Source: Gordonibacter pamelaeae (GTDB lineage: Bacteria > Actinomycetota > Coriobacteriia > Coriobacteriales > Eggerthellaceae). From it: 64,000 nt of DNA. The stretch is from assembly GCF_042665095.1 (NCBI RefSeq), contig NZ_JBHTBV010000007.1. The stretch is one strand, 5' to 3'. The notes below the pieces were generated by a model, which saw nothing but the letters and a program-made list of their open reading frames with translations, was not told where the DNA came from and searched no databases. The first letter of the stretch is position 1. Every line of letters begins with the position of its first letter. The position numbers were made by a program, and so were the translations under genes. Below, piece by piece: positions 42,694 to 49,702 of this stretch.

Positions 42694-43216
42694 ATGGGTG
42701 GTCGCCGTCATGGCCTTCGTTGTGTAACCGCCCCGGCGCTTGATTTTGGCATCCTTACCGAGACGAAGGATAGCGAGACCGCCACCGTGGAGTCCAGCTT
42801 TACCGTGACGTCGGCCTACACGGCCGAGGATTTCGTATCGGATACGCGAAGCTCGTTTCTTGCCTGCGTCACCGAAGATTTAGGCGAGCAGGTCGCATCG
42901 GAGGCTGCAAGTCTCGTCGATGGTCAAATCGCGTCGATGTCGTGGTATAGGCGCTTCGAGATATGGAACGACCTCGCATCCTACGACATATGCGGCGTTG
43001 CGAACGCCGATCATCTCATCGACGGGCTCGAGGAGCTTTCCGTCGCGCTCGCCGATGGCCGCGCGTTCGACGCAAACGGTGGAAACCCCGTCTTCCATGC
43101 TTTTCACCGGGCCGAGCGGCAAAGTGGCGACAGAGAGTTACCTGTGCCTGCCAGACGTACTCATCGACATCATTGAGACAGGGGCTTCGGGCAACCGGAG
43201 CTCTTTTCTAATATGA
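42694..43216 (+). pseudogene. Degenerate hypothetical gene with a frameshift
   Basis: The frame from 42694 reads sensibly over FGILTETKDSETATVESSF, ASLVDGQIASMSWYRRFEIW and ADHLIDGLEELSVALADGRAFDANGG, then turns to His/Arg-rich nonsense near 43,090. The next frame carries a natural ending (SSMLFTGPSGKVATESYLCL, DVLIDIIETGASGNRSSFLI). A one-base change around AACCCCGTC (43,083-43,092) explains this. The first 15 residues also look unnatural. No family recognised. Confidence 0.5.
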
Positions 43217-43253
43217 GTCGGCACCTCCACGGTACCGGCCCAATAACGACTGC

Positions 43254-43682
43254 CTACATATCCCAGATCTCGCTCAGCCGCTCATCGTCCGCGGCCTCCT
43301 CCTCGAAGCGGAACTCGTAGGGGATGGCCAACCTGGTGAGCTCAAAGGCCACCTTTCTGGTCATGGCGTTCGAGATCCGCGCCGCGCGCGCATCCTCCGC
43401 GGCTAAGTCCTGCTCGCGGAAGTAGGGGAGCGGGTAGGGGTTGCCGTCCGTCTCATCGACAATCTTCTCCACCAGGCACCCGACCTCGCGCTCTTGGATT
43501 TCCGCCAGATTCTCGAGGTACTTCCATGCCACGGCAGTGGCGCGGGCTCGCGGCAGGCGCGGGCTTTCCCAGTTCTTGATGGTCTTCACGTCGACGCCCG
43601 CTGCCTCCGCGACGTCGGACTGGTAGAGCCCCAGGCTCTCGCGCAGCACCTTGAAGCCCGCCTTGGTGTGGATGGTCTGCAT
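43254..43682 (-). CDS. XRE-type HTH regulator
   Basis: 142 residues from the ATG at 43682 (AAAGGAA upstream; an ATG at 43697 is also in frame). The HTH (about 6-45; FKVLRESLGLYQSDVAEAAGVDVKTIKNWE) is XRE-like. The rest is helical and acidic. It follows the 208-residue gene by about 15 bases, so they form a pair that could be a regulator and its target or a toxin-antitoxin unit. Confidence 0.75.
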   Translation of the reverse strand: MQTIHTKAGFKVLRESLGLYQSDVAEAAGVDVKTIKNWESPRLPRARATAVAWKYLENLAEIQEREVGCLVEKIVDETDGNPYPLPYFREQDLAAEDARAARISNAMTRKVAFELTRLAIPYEFRFEEEAADDERLSEIWDM

Positions 43683-43697
43683 ATCCGTTCCTTTCAT

Positions 43698-44324
43698 CTA
43701 GATTCTCTTCTCGAAGAGCCCGTGATAGACCTCATCGATCTCGTCCTGGTATTCGCACAGGAATTCGCAGCGTCCGACCACGAGTGCGACGAAAAGCTCG
43801 TCGACGGTGGCAATGCCGTAATCGTGGAACCCCGCGGGAAGGTAGAGCGTCCCGTTGTAGGGCGCATGTCCGACCCGGTAGCAAGAGAAGTCCCCGAAGG
43901 CCGATCCCTCCACGCGGTACAGGCTGTAGTAGTCCCCGGCACGCTTCGCAGCGTCGATCGCCTCCGTGTGGCCGGCGATATGGCGGATGATCTTCCCGTC
44001 CGCACGGTTCGCGGCCGCCTCGCGCGCGAGCGTGCGCAGCTCGGGCATGCGGTCGAGCGGGTCGACGGTGTGGACCGTATCCATGTGTTCCGTGAACCCC
44101 TCGCCGTCGCGCGTGATTTCGCTCACTGTGGCGACGAACCGGGCGAAACCGCGCTGGCAGACCCCGACCCTGGAGGCCGCCGAGACCTTATGCGCCGCAC
44201 GCAGTGCCTCCTCCCGGCTGTCTCCCTCGTAATGCAGCTCCGACGAATGGAGCGGCCGCACGTCGATATCCTCGGTTCCCGTGAACAGCATCTCGCGCGA
44301 TTCCGTCACGAAGATCGTTTCCAT
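43698..44324 (-). CDS. Hypothetical protein paired with the XRE regulator
   Basis: 208 residues from METIFVTESREML, with GGGAGGA 6 bases upstream of the ATG at 44324. Alpha/beta pattern with ATVSEITRDGEGF, IRHIAGHTEAIDAAKRAGDYYSLYRVEG and LFVALVVGRCEFLCEYQDEIDEVYHGL. No domain recognised. The gene has its own stress-sigma-like promoter on the minus strand. Confidence 0.6.
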   Translation of the reverse strand: METIFVTESREMLFTGTEDIDVRPLHSSELHYEGDSREEALRAAHKVSAASRVGVCQRGFARFVATVSEITRDGEGFTEHMDTVHTVDPLDRMPELRTLAREAAANRADGKIIRHIAGHTEAIDAAKRAGDYYSLYRVEGSAFGDFSCYRVGHAPYNGTLYLPAGFHDYGIATVDELFVALVVGRCEFLCEYQDEIDEVYHGLFEKRI

Positions 44325-44379
44325 ATAGTCCTCCCATATGCGCACCGGGCGGCCCCATACCGCCTGCTCTACCTCTCTT

Positions 44380-44404
44380 GTACCCCCTGAGGGGAAACGT
44401 AAAC
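44380..44404 (-). promoter_or_regulatory. Stress-sigma-like promoter of the XRE pair
   Basis: Minus strand: CGTGCGTTTAC, 13 bases, GGGTAC. The TGCGTTTAC core is the same as in modules R8 and R9 but the spacing is one base shorter. It lies 56 bases ahead of the gene at 44324. Confidence 0.5.
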
Positions 44405-44595
44405 GCACGCCGCGGAAAAATCGCCGGACCGGGTTCGGGAAAAGGACGGGGCCGAAAACGGCCCCTGTCTTGAAATCTGGATATGGAATCAATCAATCAT
44501 CGCCATGTCGAACGCTTATATGCGAACTCGGAATCGATCATCGCTGCGCAGTCCCTCCGAGGGCGGGGCCGTCGTGCTATCTGGCGGAACTAGCC

Positions 44596-45354
44596 TTATT
44601 TACCCGCCGTCGGGCGTAGCGCCAACAGGTCATTCCTGATCTCATCGAGCAGCTTCCTGCACTTGAGCTCCGCGGCCTCCATCGGGCTGACGCATCCATC
44701 CTCATGCGGGTCGAAAATCATATCCGGGTCTGGCAGCCATTTGCCGTCGTCCTCGCCGAAGGCGGTCTCGGTCATGATGTCGCAGAGGCCCAGGAGCCTG
44801 ACGAAGATATCGCTCTCCCCGACATATGGGGTCGCGCGTCGGCACGCGCGGAGGTACACGTCGAGCGTCTGGAGGAACAGGTCCTCGGTGCCGATCTCCC
44901 AGGGAGGACGGGACTTATCGTCTTCCGGGTTCACCTTGATGTCGTGCAGAATCGAGTCCGGCACGCAGCGCAGGTCTGTAGTCGGCCAGACGAAATGATC
45001 GGTCTCCTCGCACAGGTCGAGGAAGTCGTAGGCCTGGTTCCATAGCACGCAGAGCACATCCAGCTGGTTTTCGGTGAGTTTTTCGTCCATGGTCCTATCT
45101 CCTGATTCTATGAGGAGGTCGGCGACGTCGATGTGCGCCCAGCAGGCGATATCCTCGACCTTCTCGAAGTCGCTCGGCGCATGCGCGCCGCGCCGCCGCC
45201 GCCAGTCCTTGATCGATGAGATCGAGACGTGCATCGCGCCCGCGAGCTCCCGCATCCTGGCGGCGCCTTTGGCGCCGTGTCCCAGCAGCGAATCGAACAC
45301 GGCGGGGGAGAACGCGAACGTCCCGTCGCCAATCCTGTAGGTGTCTTTCCGCAT
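44596..45354 (-). CDS. HTH-containing regulator-like protein
   Basis: 252 residues from 45354 (AGAAAGAGAG upstream). The N-terminal part (SLLGHGAKGAARMRELAGAMHVSISSIKDWRRRRGAHAPSDFEKVEDIA, split over residues 20-75) is a helix-turn-helix with a basic recognition helix. The rest is acidic and helical with no known domain (DFLDLCEETDHFVWPTTDL; LGLCDIMTETAFGEDDG). It could be a phage-repressor-type regulator whose large domain senses a signal. Confidence 0.6.
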   Translation of the reverse strand: MRKDTYRIGDGTFAFSPAVFDSLLGHGAKGAARMRELAGAMHVSISSIKDWRRRRGAHAPSDFEKVEDIACWAHIDVADLLIESGDRTMDEKLTENQLDVLCVLWNQAYDFLDLCEETDHFVWPTTDLRCVPDSILHDIKVNPEDDKSRPPWEIGTEDLFLQTLDVYLRACRRATPYVGESDIFVRLLGLCDIMTETAFGEDDGKWLPDPDMIFDPHEDGCVSPMEAAELKCRKLLDEIRNDLLALRPTAGK

Positions 45355-45435
45355 TGCGGCATCTCTCTTTCTCAATCCTTGCCGACAATGTTATCTGTGG
45401 CGCGGCCGTCTACGGAGACGAACCTGGACGGACCT

Positions 45436-45705
45436 CTACCCGTCCGGCTTCACGGAGAACCACAGACCGTCGTCGCAGATCAGCCCGCGCGCGACACATC
45501 GACCGCCGACGTCCACTAGGACGCCGGTCACGGTGGCGTCCGCCTTGCCGAACATGCTGGGGCAGGGCAGCGTCGCGCCGACCCTGGCGATCTCGAAGCG
45601 CCGCCCGTCGCACACGATTGCCCTCGGGGTGTTGAGCCCGCACTTTCGGTCGGTCTCGACCGCTATGGGGACGACCTTGGCGTCGAACCTGCTGCATCCG
45701 CCCAC
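45436..45705 (-). CDS. Small beta-rich hypothetical protein
   Basis: 89 residues from a GTG at 45705 with GGGAGG 9 bases upstream. Strand-rich (KVVPIAVETDRKCGL, RFEIARVGATLPCP, ATVTGVLVDVGGRCVARGLICDDGLWFSV). It resembles short barrel proteins but no family is recognised. It lies 81 bases upstream of the HTH gene on the same strand. Confidence 0.5.
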   Translation of the reverse strand: MGGCSRFDAKVVPIAVETDRKCGLNTPRAIVCDGRRFEIARVGATLPCPSMFGKADATVTGVLVDVGGRCVARGLICDDGLWFSVKPDG

Positions 45706-45865
45706 GTGCCGGACCTCCCTCCCGCTCGGTATCGCGCGCCACGCGCGCGATACCCCCGCCGTCTCCCACCCTGGATACCGCCCTGCGATCCCAACGGGGA
45801 GGGCATCCGGGGCGGTACCGCCCGCGCTGCGGTCTCACCGCGCAGCAGGCGGCCTATGGCCATGC

Positions 45866-46570
45866 CTATTCGGCCGACCCGATGCGGTTGCCGTTCGTGT
45901 AGTCGGAATAGGCCCGCTCCCAAGCGTCCTGCACGCGGTGGGAGTCGCATATCTTGCAGAAGATACCCGTCTTGGGCGAGCCGTCGCGCAGCATGAACGT
46001 GATGAAGCAGAAGTCTCCGATATCGGGATCCTCGTTCATCATCATGGCGCCGCAGGTGTCCAGCACCTCGCGGTTGTCCTCCTGCGACCCGCCGAGGATA
46101 TCGATCGTGCAGGTGGCCGTATCCGACGGTCCGACGAGGCCATCCGGCACCGCCAGCAGTGCATCCGGGTCGGTTCCGTCGATCTCCCCAAGGATGCGCG
46201 TCTCGAACGTCGAGTTTGCCGCGCGCAGGCGTCCGAGTGCGTCCGCGTATGCGATCGACGAGACGAGGCGTTCGAGCTCCCTGGCGGCAGCCTCGGCGCT
46301 GTCCGCATATCCCCGCGGGTCCTTTTCCATGAGCGCGTCGGCGAGCATGGCGACGGCCGCCTCGGCAACCCTGCCGGACTTGCCCATGTCGTCGGCGCAC
46401 TCGCCGGCGAGTGCCGACAGCGCGCTCGAGTAGAAGGGGATGTCGCTGCGGCGTCCGAACCTCTCGGCCACGCGCCCGCAGGACTCCCTCCATCGTTCCA
46501 TCAGCGCGAGCCTCAGGTTCGCCGTCTCATCGTGCTCGATGGGCGACACCGTGTCGTGATCCGTAGCCAT
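45866..46570 (-). CDS. Hypothetical protein
   Basis: 234 residues from MATDHDTVSP (46570; GGAAGG upstream). Helical N-terminal half (ALMERWRESCGRVAERFG; DDMGKSGRVAEAAVAMLADALME) and a beta-rich C-terminal half (TATCTIDILGGSQEDNREVLDTCGAMMM; DFCFITFMLRDGSPKTGIFCKICDSHRVQ). A CKICDSH segment near the end might bind metal. No family recognised. Confidence 0.55.
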   Translation of the reverse strand: MATDHDTVSPIEHDETANLRLALMERWRESCGRVAERFGRRSDIPFYSSALSALAGECADDMGKSGRVAEAAVAMLADALMEKDPRGYADSAEAAARELERLVSSIAYADALGRLRAANSTFETRILGEIDGTDPDALLAVPDGLVGPSDTATCTIDILGGSQEDNREVLDTCGAMMMNEDPDIGDFCFITFMLRDGSPKTGIFCKICDSHRVQDAWERAYSDYTNGNRIGSAE

Positions 46571-46719
46571 GTCCATATCCTTCCGTTTCCGTTCCATCCC
46601 GCTCCCACGGCTTCCCTAGAGAGCCGTTTACCCCGAATCGCCCCCGCTCATGCCCGCTAAATTGAGATCGGGGCGGAAGGCCGCCTGTCCGTATCTTCCC
46701 GTCCGCATCGGAATCGGCT

Positions 46720-46745
46720 GTTTCCGATGCGCCCGAACGGGGTAT
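46720..46745 (+). promoter_or_regulatory. Stress-sigma-like promoter
   Basis: GTTTCC, 14 bases, GGGTAT, then 42 bases to the ATG at 46788. A very good match to the GTTT...GGGTAT form, without an alternating tract. Confidence 0.5.
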
Positions 46746-46787
46746 CAACTGGTAATACCGAATGAACGACTTGGGCAAGGAGCAGCC

Positions 46788-47219
46788 ATGTATACGGACG
46801 ATGACGAGATCGGGCGCGCCGTCGCTGCCGATCTGGAGGAATGCTGGCAGGGCGAGGGTTGGTACCGAATCTGCTTCACCGATGGGATGGGATCGTATCC
46901 GGCCACATGGTATGGAACCGAAGCGGACCTTGCCGACGACCTTCGCGGTGCCTACGGGGATGCCGGCGAGATCCATCTGCCCTACGCCGAGATCTCTGTG
47001 ATCGATCAGGAGGTTGAGAAGGTCTGGCAGGGCGAGGGATGGTATCGGGTGACGGGCGGCGACGGCGAGAAATGGGAGCCGGACTTCTACGTTACACGCG
47101 AATGCCTGGTCGCCGCACTGCGCGACGCCTACGACGAGGCATCCTTCAGCGGCGCCATATGCGTCCCACGTGTAGAGCCGGCCCCGGATCCTAACCGGCG
47201 CCGAACGCACGCCTTCTGA
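46788..47219 (+). CDS. Hypothetical protein with tandem WQGEGWYR units
   Basis: 143 residues. CAAGGAG precedes the ATG. The protein is an internal duplication: WQGEGWYRICFTDGMGSYPATWYGTEADL then WQGEGWYRVTGGDGEKWEPDFYVTRECL, each followed by an acidic ALRDAY/DLRGAY helix. No family recognised. Confidence 0.6.
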   Translation: MYTDDDEIGRAVAADLEECWQGEGWYRICFTDGMGSYPATWYGTEADLADDLRGAYGDAGEIHLPYAEISVIDQEVEKVWQGEGWYRVTGGDGEKWEPDFYVTRECLVAALRDAYDEASFSGAICVPRVEPAPDPNRRRTHAF

Positions 47220-47270
47220 ACCGCCCCGTGATTCAAACTGGGCGAGAACCGAACCGGAGGAATCGCTACG

Positions 47271-47337
47271 CGTTTCCCACAACCGGCTGCCTACGGGACG
47301 TATGGGGTCCCTCCGGTCATCCGGCCATGGAAAACGC
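47271..47337 (+). repeat. Upstream direct repeat, copy A
   Basis: About 67 bases starting CGTTTCCCACA and holding GGTCATCCGGCCATGGAAA. Copy B lies at 47,980-48,046 and differs at about 7 positions. Each copy stands upstream of an R promoter module (R7 and R8), about 50 and 95 bases away. No start or stop signals suggest coding. Confidence 0.75.
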
Positions 47338-47358
47338 CGGGCTCCGGTGCCAGCCCAA

Positions 47359-47416
47359 TACGTAGCCGCACAAACGCACATCTATGCGCTTACGCATCTG
47401 AGCATCTGGGTACATA
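47359..47416 (+). promoter_or_regulatory. Stress-sigma-like promoter module R7 (ssb)
   Basis: Alternating tract with ATGCGCTTACGCAT; GCTTAC (47388-47393), 14 bases, GGGTAC (47408-47413). A CGGGGGG/CCCCCCG hairpin (47431-47449) lies between the promoter and the ssb start at 47474. Confidence 0.6.
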
Positions 47417-47473
47417 CATGGCGACGAAGGCGGGGGGATCGGCCCCCCGTCGGAACCGAAAGGATAGAAGCCA

Positions 47474-47899
47474 ATGAGCATCAACCGAGTCAACATCACC
47501 GGAAACCTCACCCGCGATCCCGAGCTCCGCGCCACCGCGGCCGGCACCCAGGTGCTCTCGTTCGGCATCGCCGTCAACGATCGCCGAAAGAACCCGCAGA
47601 CCGGCGAGTGGGAGGACTATCCCAATTACATCGACTGTACCATGTTCGGCACCCGCGCCGAGGCTGTCGGCCGCTATATCTCCAAGGGGAGCAAGGTCGC
47701 GATCGAGGGCAAGCTGCGCTATAGCTCCTGGGAGCGCGACGGCCAGAAGCGCAGCAAGCTCGAGGTCATCGTCGACGAGATCGAGTTCATGAACTCCCGC
47801 CCTGCCGCGTCTCCTGCTGCCGCGGTTGATGGTGGACAGCAGTATGCGGTCCCCGAGGCTCCCGCCGTCGAGGTTGCGGACGAGGACATCCCGTTCTAG
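47474..47899 (+). CDS. ssb: Single-stranded DNA-binding protein
   Basis: 141 residues. MSINRVNITGNLTRDPELR opens a full OB fold (LSFGIAVNDRRKN, YIDCTMFGTRAEAV, GSKVAIEGKLRY), then a linker and the acidic tip DEDIPF that binds replication partners. It coats ssDNA during replication and transfer of the element. Own promoter (R7) and terminator. The element has a second, tail-less SSB-like gene at 22,499. Confidence 0.95.
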   Translation: MSINRVNITGNLTRDPELRATAAGTQVLSFGIAVNDRRKNPQTGEWEDYPNYIDCTMFGTRAEAVGRYISKGSKVAIEGKLRYSSWERDGQKRSKLEVIVDEIEFMNSRPAASPAAAVDGGQQYAVPEAPAVEVADEDIPF

Positions 47900-47930
47900 C
47901 CGACCCGTACAACCCCATACTCAAGTGATC

Positions 47931-47957
47931 GCCCCACCGGAGACGGCGGGGCTTTTT
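47931..47957 (+). terminator. Terminator of ssb
   Basis: GCCCCACC and GGCGGGGC (one mismatch) with loop GGAGAC, followed by TTTTT. Confidence 0.75.
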
Positions 47958-47979
47958 CATGCCGTAGCCCGTCTCCACA

Positions 47980-48046
47980 CGTTTCCCACACCCGGCTGCC
48001 TATGGGACGGATGGGGTCCCGCCGGTCATCCGGCCATGGAAATCGC
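47980..48046 (+). repeat. Upstream direct repeat, copy B
   Basis: Partner of the copy at 47,271-47,337, also in an intergenic region ahead of an R module. The shared core is TCCGGCCATGGAAA preceded by GGGGTCCC/GCCGGTCA. Confidence 0.75.
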
Positions 48047-48096
48047 AGGCCAGGGGCCTGCCGACCGGTGTCCGGGCGGCCCGCTGGGCAAATTAT

Positions 48097-48167
48097 CGAA
48101 TTACGCAGACGCATACGTGCGCATTTACGTGCTTGTGCGTTTACGCATGTGCGCAGCTGGGTACATA
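48097..48167 (+). promoter_or_regulatory. Stress-sigma-like promoter module R8
   Basis: Alternating tract (GACGCATACGTGCGCATTTACG) with TGCG-TTTA-CGCA hairpin; GTTTAC (48139-48144), 14 bases, GGGTAC (48159-48164). Gene start at 48236. Confidence 0.6.
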
Positions 48168-48235
48168 CATACCAGCGGCAAGGGAGGCCGCGACCGCGTC
48201 GGCGCGGGATCGCCGAATATCGGAAGGAGGCCGTC

Positions 48236-48508
48236 ATGGCCGGTTGCAAGAGGGAAGTAATGGAGCCGAGCGGAAGGGAGAAGGTCGCCGCCGCCGCCGC
48301 GCTGGTCGCGGGGCTCGTCGGGATGTGGTTCATGCTCGCATACAGCTATGTCTACATCAACTGCGCCGTGTTCCCGGTGGCGGGCGCGCTCATCGCGTAC
48401 GCCTACGACGTGGCGGAGAGGACGGTGGCGGCACGGAAGGAGTGCTGCCGCAAGGTCGAAACGCGCCGCGCGTATCGCGCCGCGAGGGCGTCGGAATACG
48501 GCGCATAG
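48236..48508 (+). CDS. Small membrane protein
   Basis: 90 residues. GGAAGGAGG precedes the ATG. Two membrane segments (VAAAAALVAGLVGMWFMLAY; VYINCAVFPVAGALIAYAY) and a basic C-terminus (ARKECCRKVETRRAYRAARAS). No family recognised. Confidence 0.65.
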   Translation: MAGCKREVMEPSGREKVAAAAALVAGLVGMWFMLAYSYVYINCAVFPVAGALIAYAYDVAERTVAARKECCRKVETRRAYRAARASEYGA

Positions 48509-48534
48509 CGGCGCCGGCGGGCAAGAATAAGTAA

Positions 48535-48593
48535 ACGCGCATCCGCACAGGTATGCAGATGTGCGTTTACGCATCCGCATAACTGGGTACATA
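48535..48593 (+). promoter_or_regulatory. Stress-sigma-like promoter module R9 (parA)
   Basis: GTTTAC (48565-48570), 14 bases, GGGTAC (48585-48590) after an alternating tract. It faces the partition genes 145 bases on. Confidence 0.6.
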
Positions 48594-48601
48594 TATGGCA
48601 G

Positions 48602-48719
48602 CGGCAGGGCCCTAGCGCCCTGCCGTCGGCGGATGCGGGACCGGTAGCGACTCGCCGGCCCCGTGCCCGCCGCCGGCAGGCGGCAGATATCCGAGAAGGC
48701 CGCCCGGAAATCGGGCGGC
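48602..48719 (+). promoter_or_regulatory. Structured leader of the partition operon
   Basis: Two strong hairpins, CGGCAGGGC/GCCCTGCCG (48602-48625) and GCCGCCCG/CGGGCGGC (48699-48719), lie between promoter R9 and parA, with a further CCGCCG/CGGCGG pair between. The second ends 20 bases before the ATG. No T-run, so attenuation is only possible. Confidence 0.45.
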
Positions 48720-48738
48720 ACCCGTAGAAGGGAAACAC

Positions 48739-49287
48739 ATGAAGACAATCGTTTTGGTCAACCAAAAGGGCGGCGTCGGCAAGACGACGTTCGCCGACGA
48801 GATCGCCTGGGGCCTCGAGCGCCGCGGGCGCGAGGTCGGCTTCATCAACCTCGACCCGCAGGGCGGCGCGAGTCACGAGCAGAAGACCGTCGAGGGCGAG
48901 AAGGCCGTCACCGTCGTCGACACCCCGGGCTATCTGAACGACAAGCTCGGCGGCTGCGTGGAGGTCGCCGACATCGCGATCGTCCCCGTCGAGCCCAGCC
49001 AGCGCGGCCTTCGCGCGATGAAGCGCACGATCCAGCTCATTACAGGCGTCAACCCCGAGCTCGAGATCGGCCTGATCGTGAACCGCTATTCCGACAAGCG
49101 AATCATCGACCGCAGCTTTACCGACTTCCTCACCGCCGACGACCTGCCTATCCTGGGCTGCGTGCCGACCGCCGAGGCGTTCAAGCGCGGCGCGTCGTTC
49201 AACCGACCGGTGTCCGAGGTGCAGCCGGGCGGCCGCGCGGCGGACGCGATCGAGGGGATTCTGGACAAGGTGGAGGCGATGCTGTAA
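48739..49287 (+). CDS. parA: ParA-family partition ATPase
   Basis: 182 residues, short for the family. Deviant Walker A KGGVGKTT, then NLDPQGGASHEQ, VVDTPGYL and IVPVEPSQRGLRAMKR. It drives segregation of the extrachromosomal or replicating form of the element with the DNA-binding partner encoded next (TAATG overlap). Type Ib-like ParA proteins of this size usually pair with ribbon-helix-helix proteins. Confidence 0.88.
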   Translation: MKTIVLVNQKGGVGKTTFADEIAWGLERRGREVGFINLDPQGGASHEQKTVEGEKAVTVVDTPGYLNDKLGGCVEVADIAIVPVEPSQRGLRAMKRTIQLITGVNPELEIGLIVNRYSDKRIIDRSFTDFLTADDLPILGCVPTAEAFKRGASFNRPVSEVQPGGRAADAIEGILDKVEAML

Positions 49288-49586
49288 TGGCGAGGACTAA
49301 GAAGGCGGACTCCGCCATCAACAGCTTTTTCACGGACACCTCCAAGGAGATGGTCGAGCGCCAGGAGACGATCGTCGAGAAGGTCGTGAACCCCGACCCC
49401 GAGCCGGCAGCTGAGAAAAAGGCGGCGGCGTCTGAGGGTCCGACGCACCGCCTGAGCGTGATCGTCCCCGACGACCTCTACTGGCAGCTCAAGGAGTACC
49501 TGGTGGAGCACCGCGGCGAGGGCTACCGCAGCGCGAGCGACCTCATGCGCTCGCTGCTCGAGGAGCATCTGCGCAAGGACCGCTAG
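49287..49586 (+). CDS. Partition partner, ribbon-helix-helix-like
   Basis: 99 residues. An unordered charged N-terminal half is followed by HRLSVIVPDDLYWQLKEYLVEHRGEGYRSASDLMRSLLEEHL, shown here as the RHH-like DNA-binding part at about 52-95. The ATG overlaps the parA stop. It likely binds a centromere and represses the operon as ParG/Omega-type proteins do. Confidence 0.7.
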   Translation: MARTKKADSAINSFFTDTSKEMVERQETIVEKVVNPDPEPAAEKKAAASEGPTHRLSVIVPDDLYWQLKEYLVEHRGEGYRSASDLMRSLLEEHLRKDR

Positions 49587-49624
49587 GCCGGTCGGAACGC
49601 CATCGAATAGAAGGGAAAACGGAA

Positions 49625-49702
49625 ATGACAGCATTCGAGTACAGCGCCCAGGGCTACCGCGTCGCGCCCTATATCGCGGATCTCGGCAAGAAGGAGGCCT
49701 AG
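49625..49702 (+). CDS. Possible 25-residue leader peptide
   Basis: MTAFEYSAQGYRVAPYIADL plus GKKEA, ending one base before the next ATG. Its last codons carry the AAGGAGG site of the following gene, so translating it may open or block that site. GGGAAAACGGAA lies upstream. Confidence 0.4.
   Translation: MTAFEYSAQGYRVAPYIADLGKKEA

Noticed and set aside
22860..48600. The spaced TGCG/CGCA repeats looked like a CRISPR array or several small genes (Met-Arg/His/Cys-rich frames on both strands).
   Set aside because: Units are not regular repeats with unique spacers, and the frames through them are only products of the alternating sequence without binding sites.
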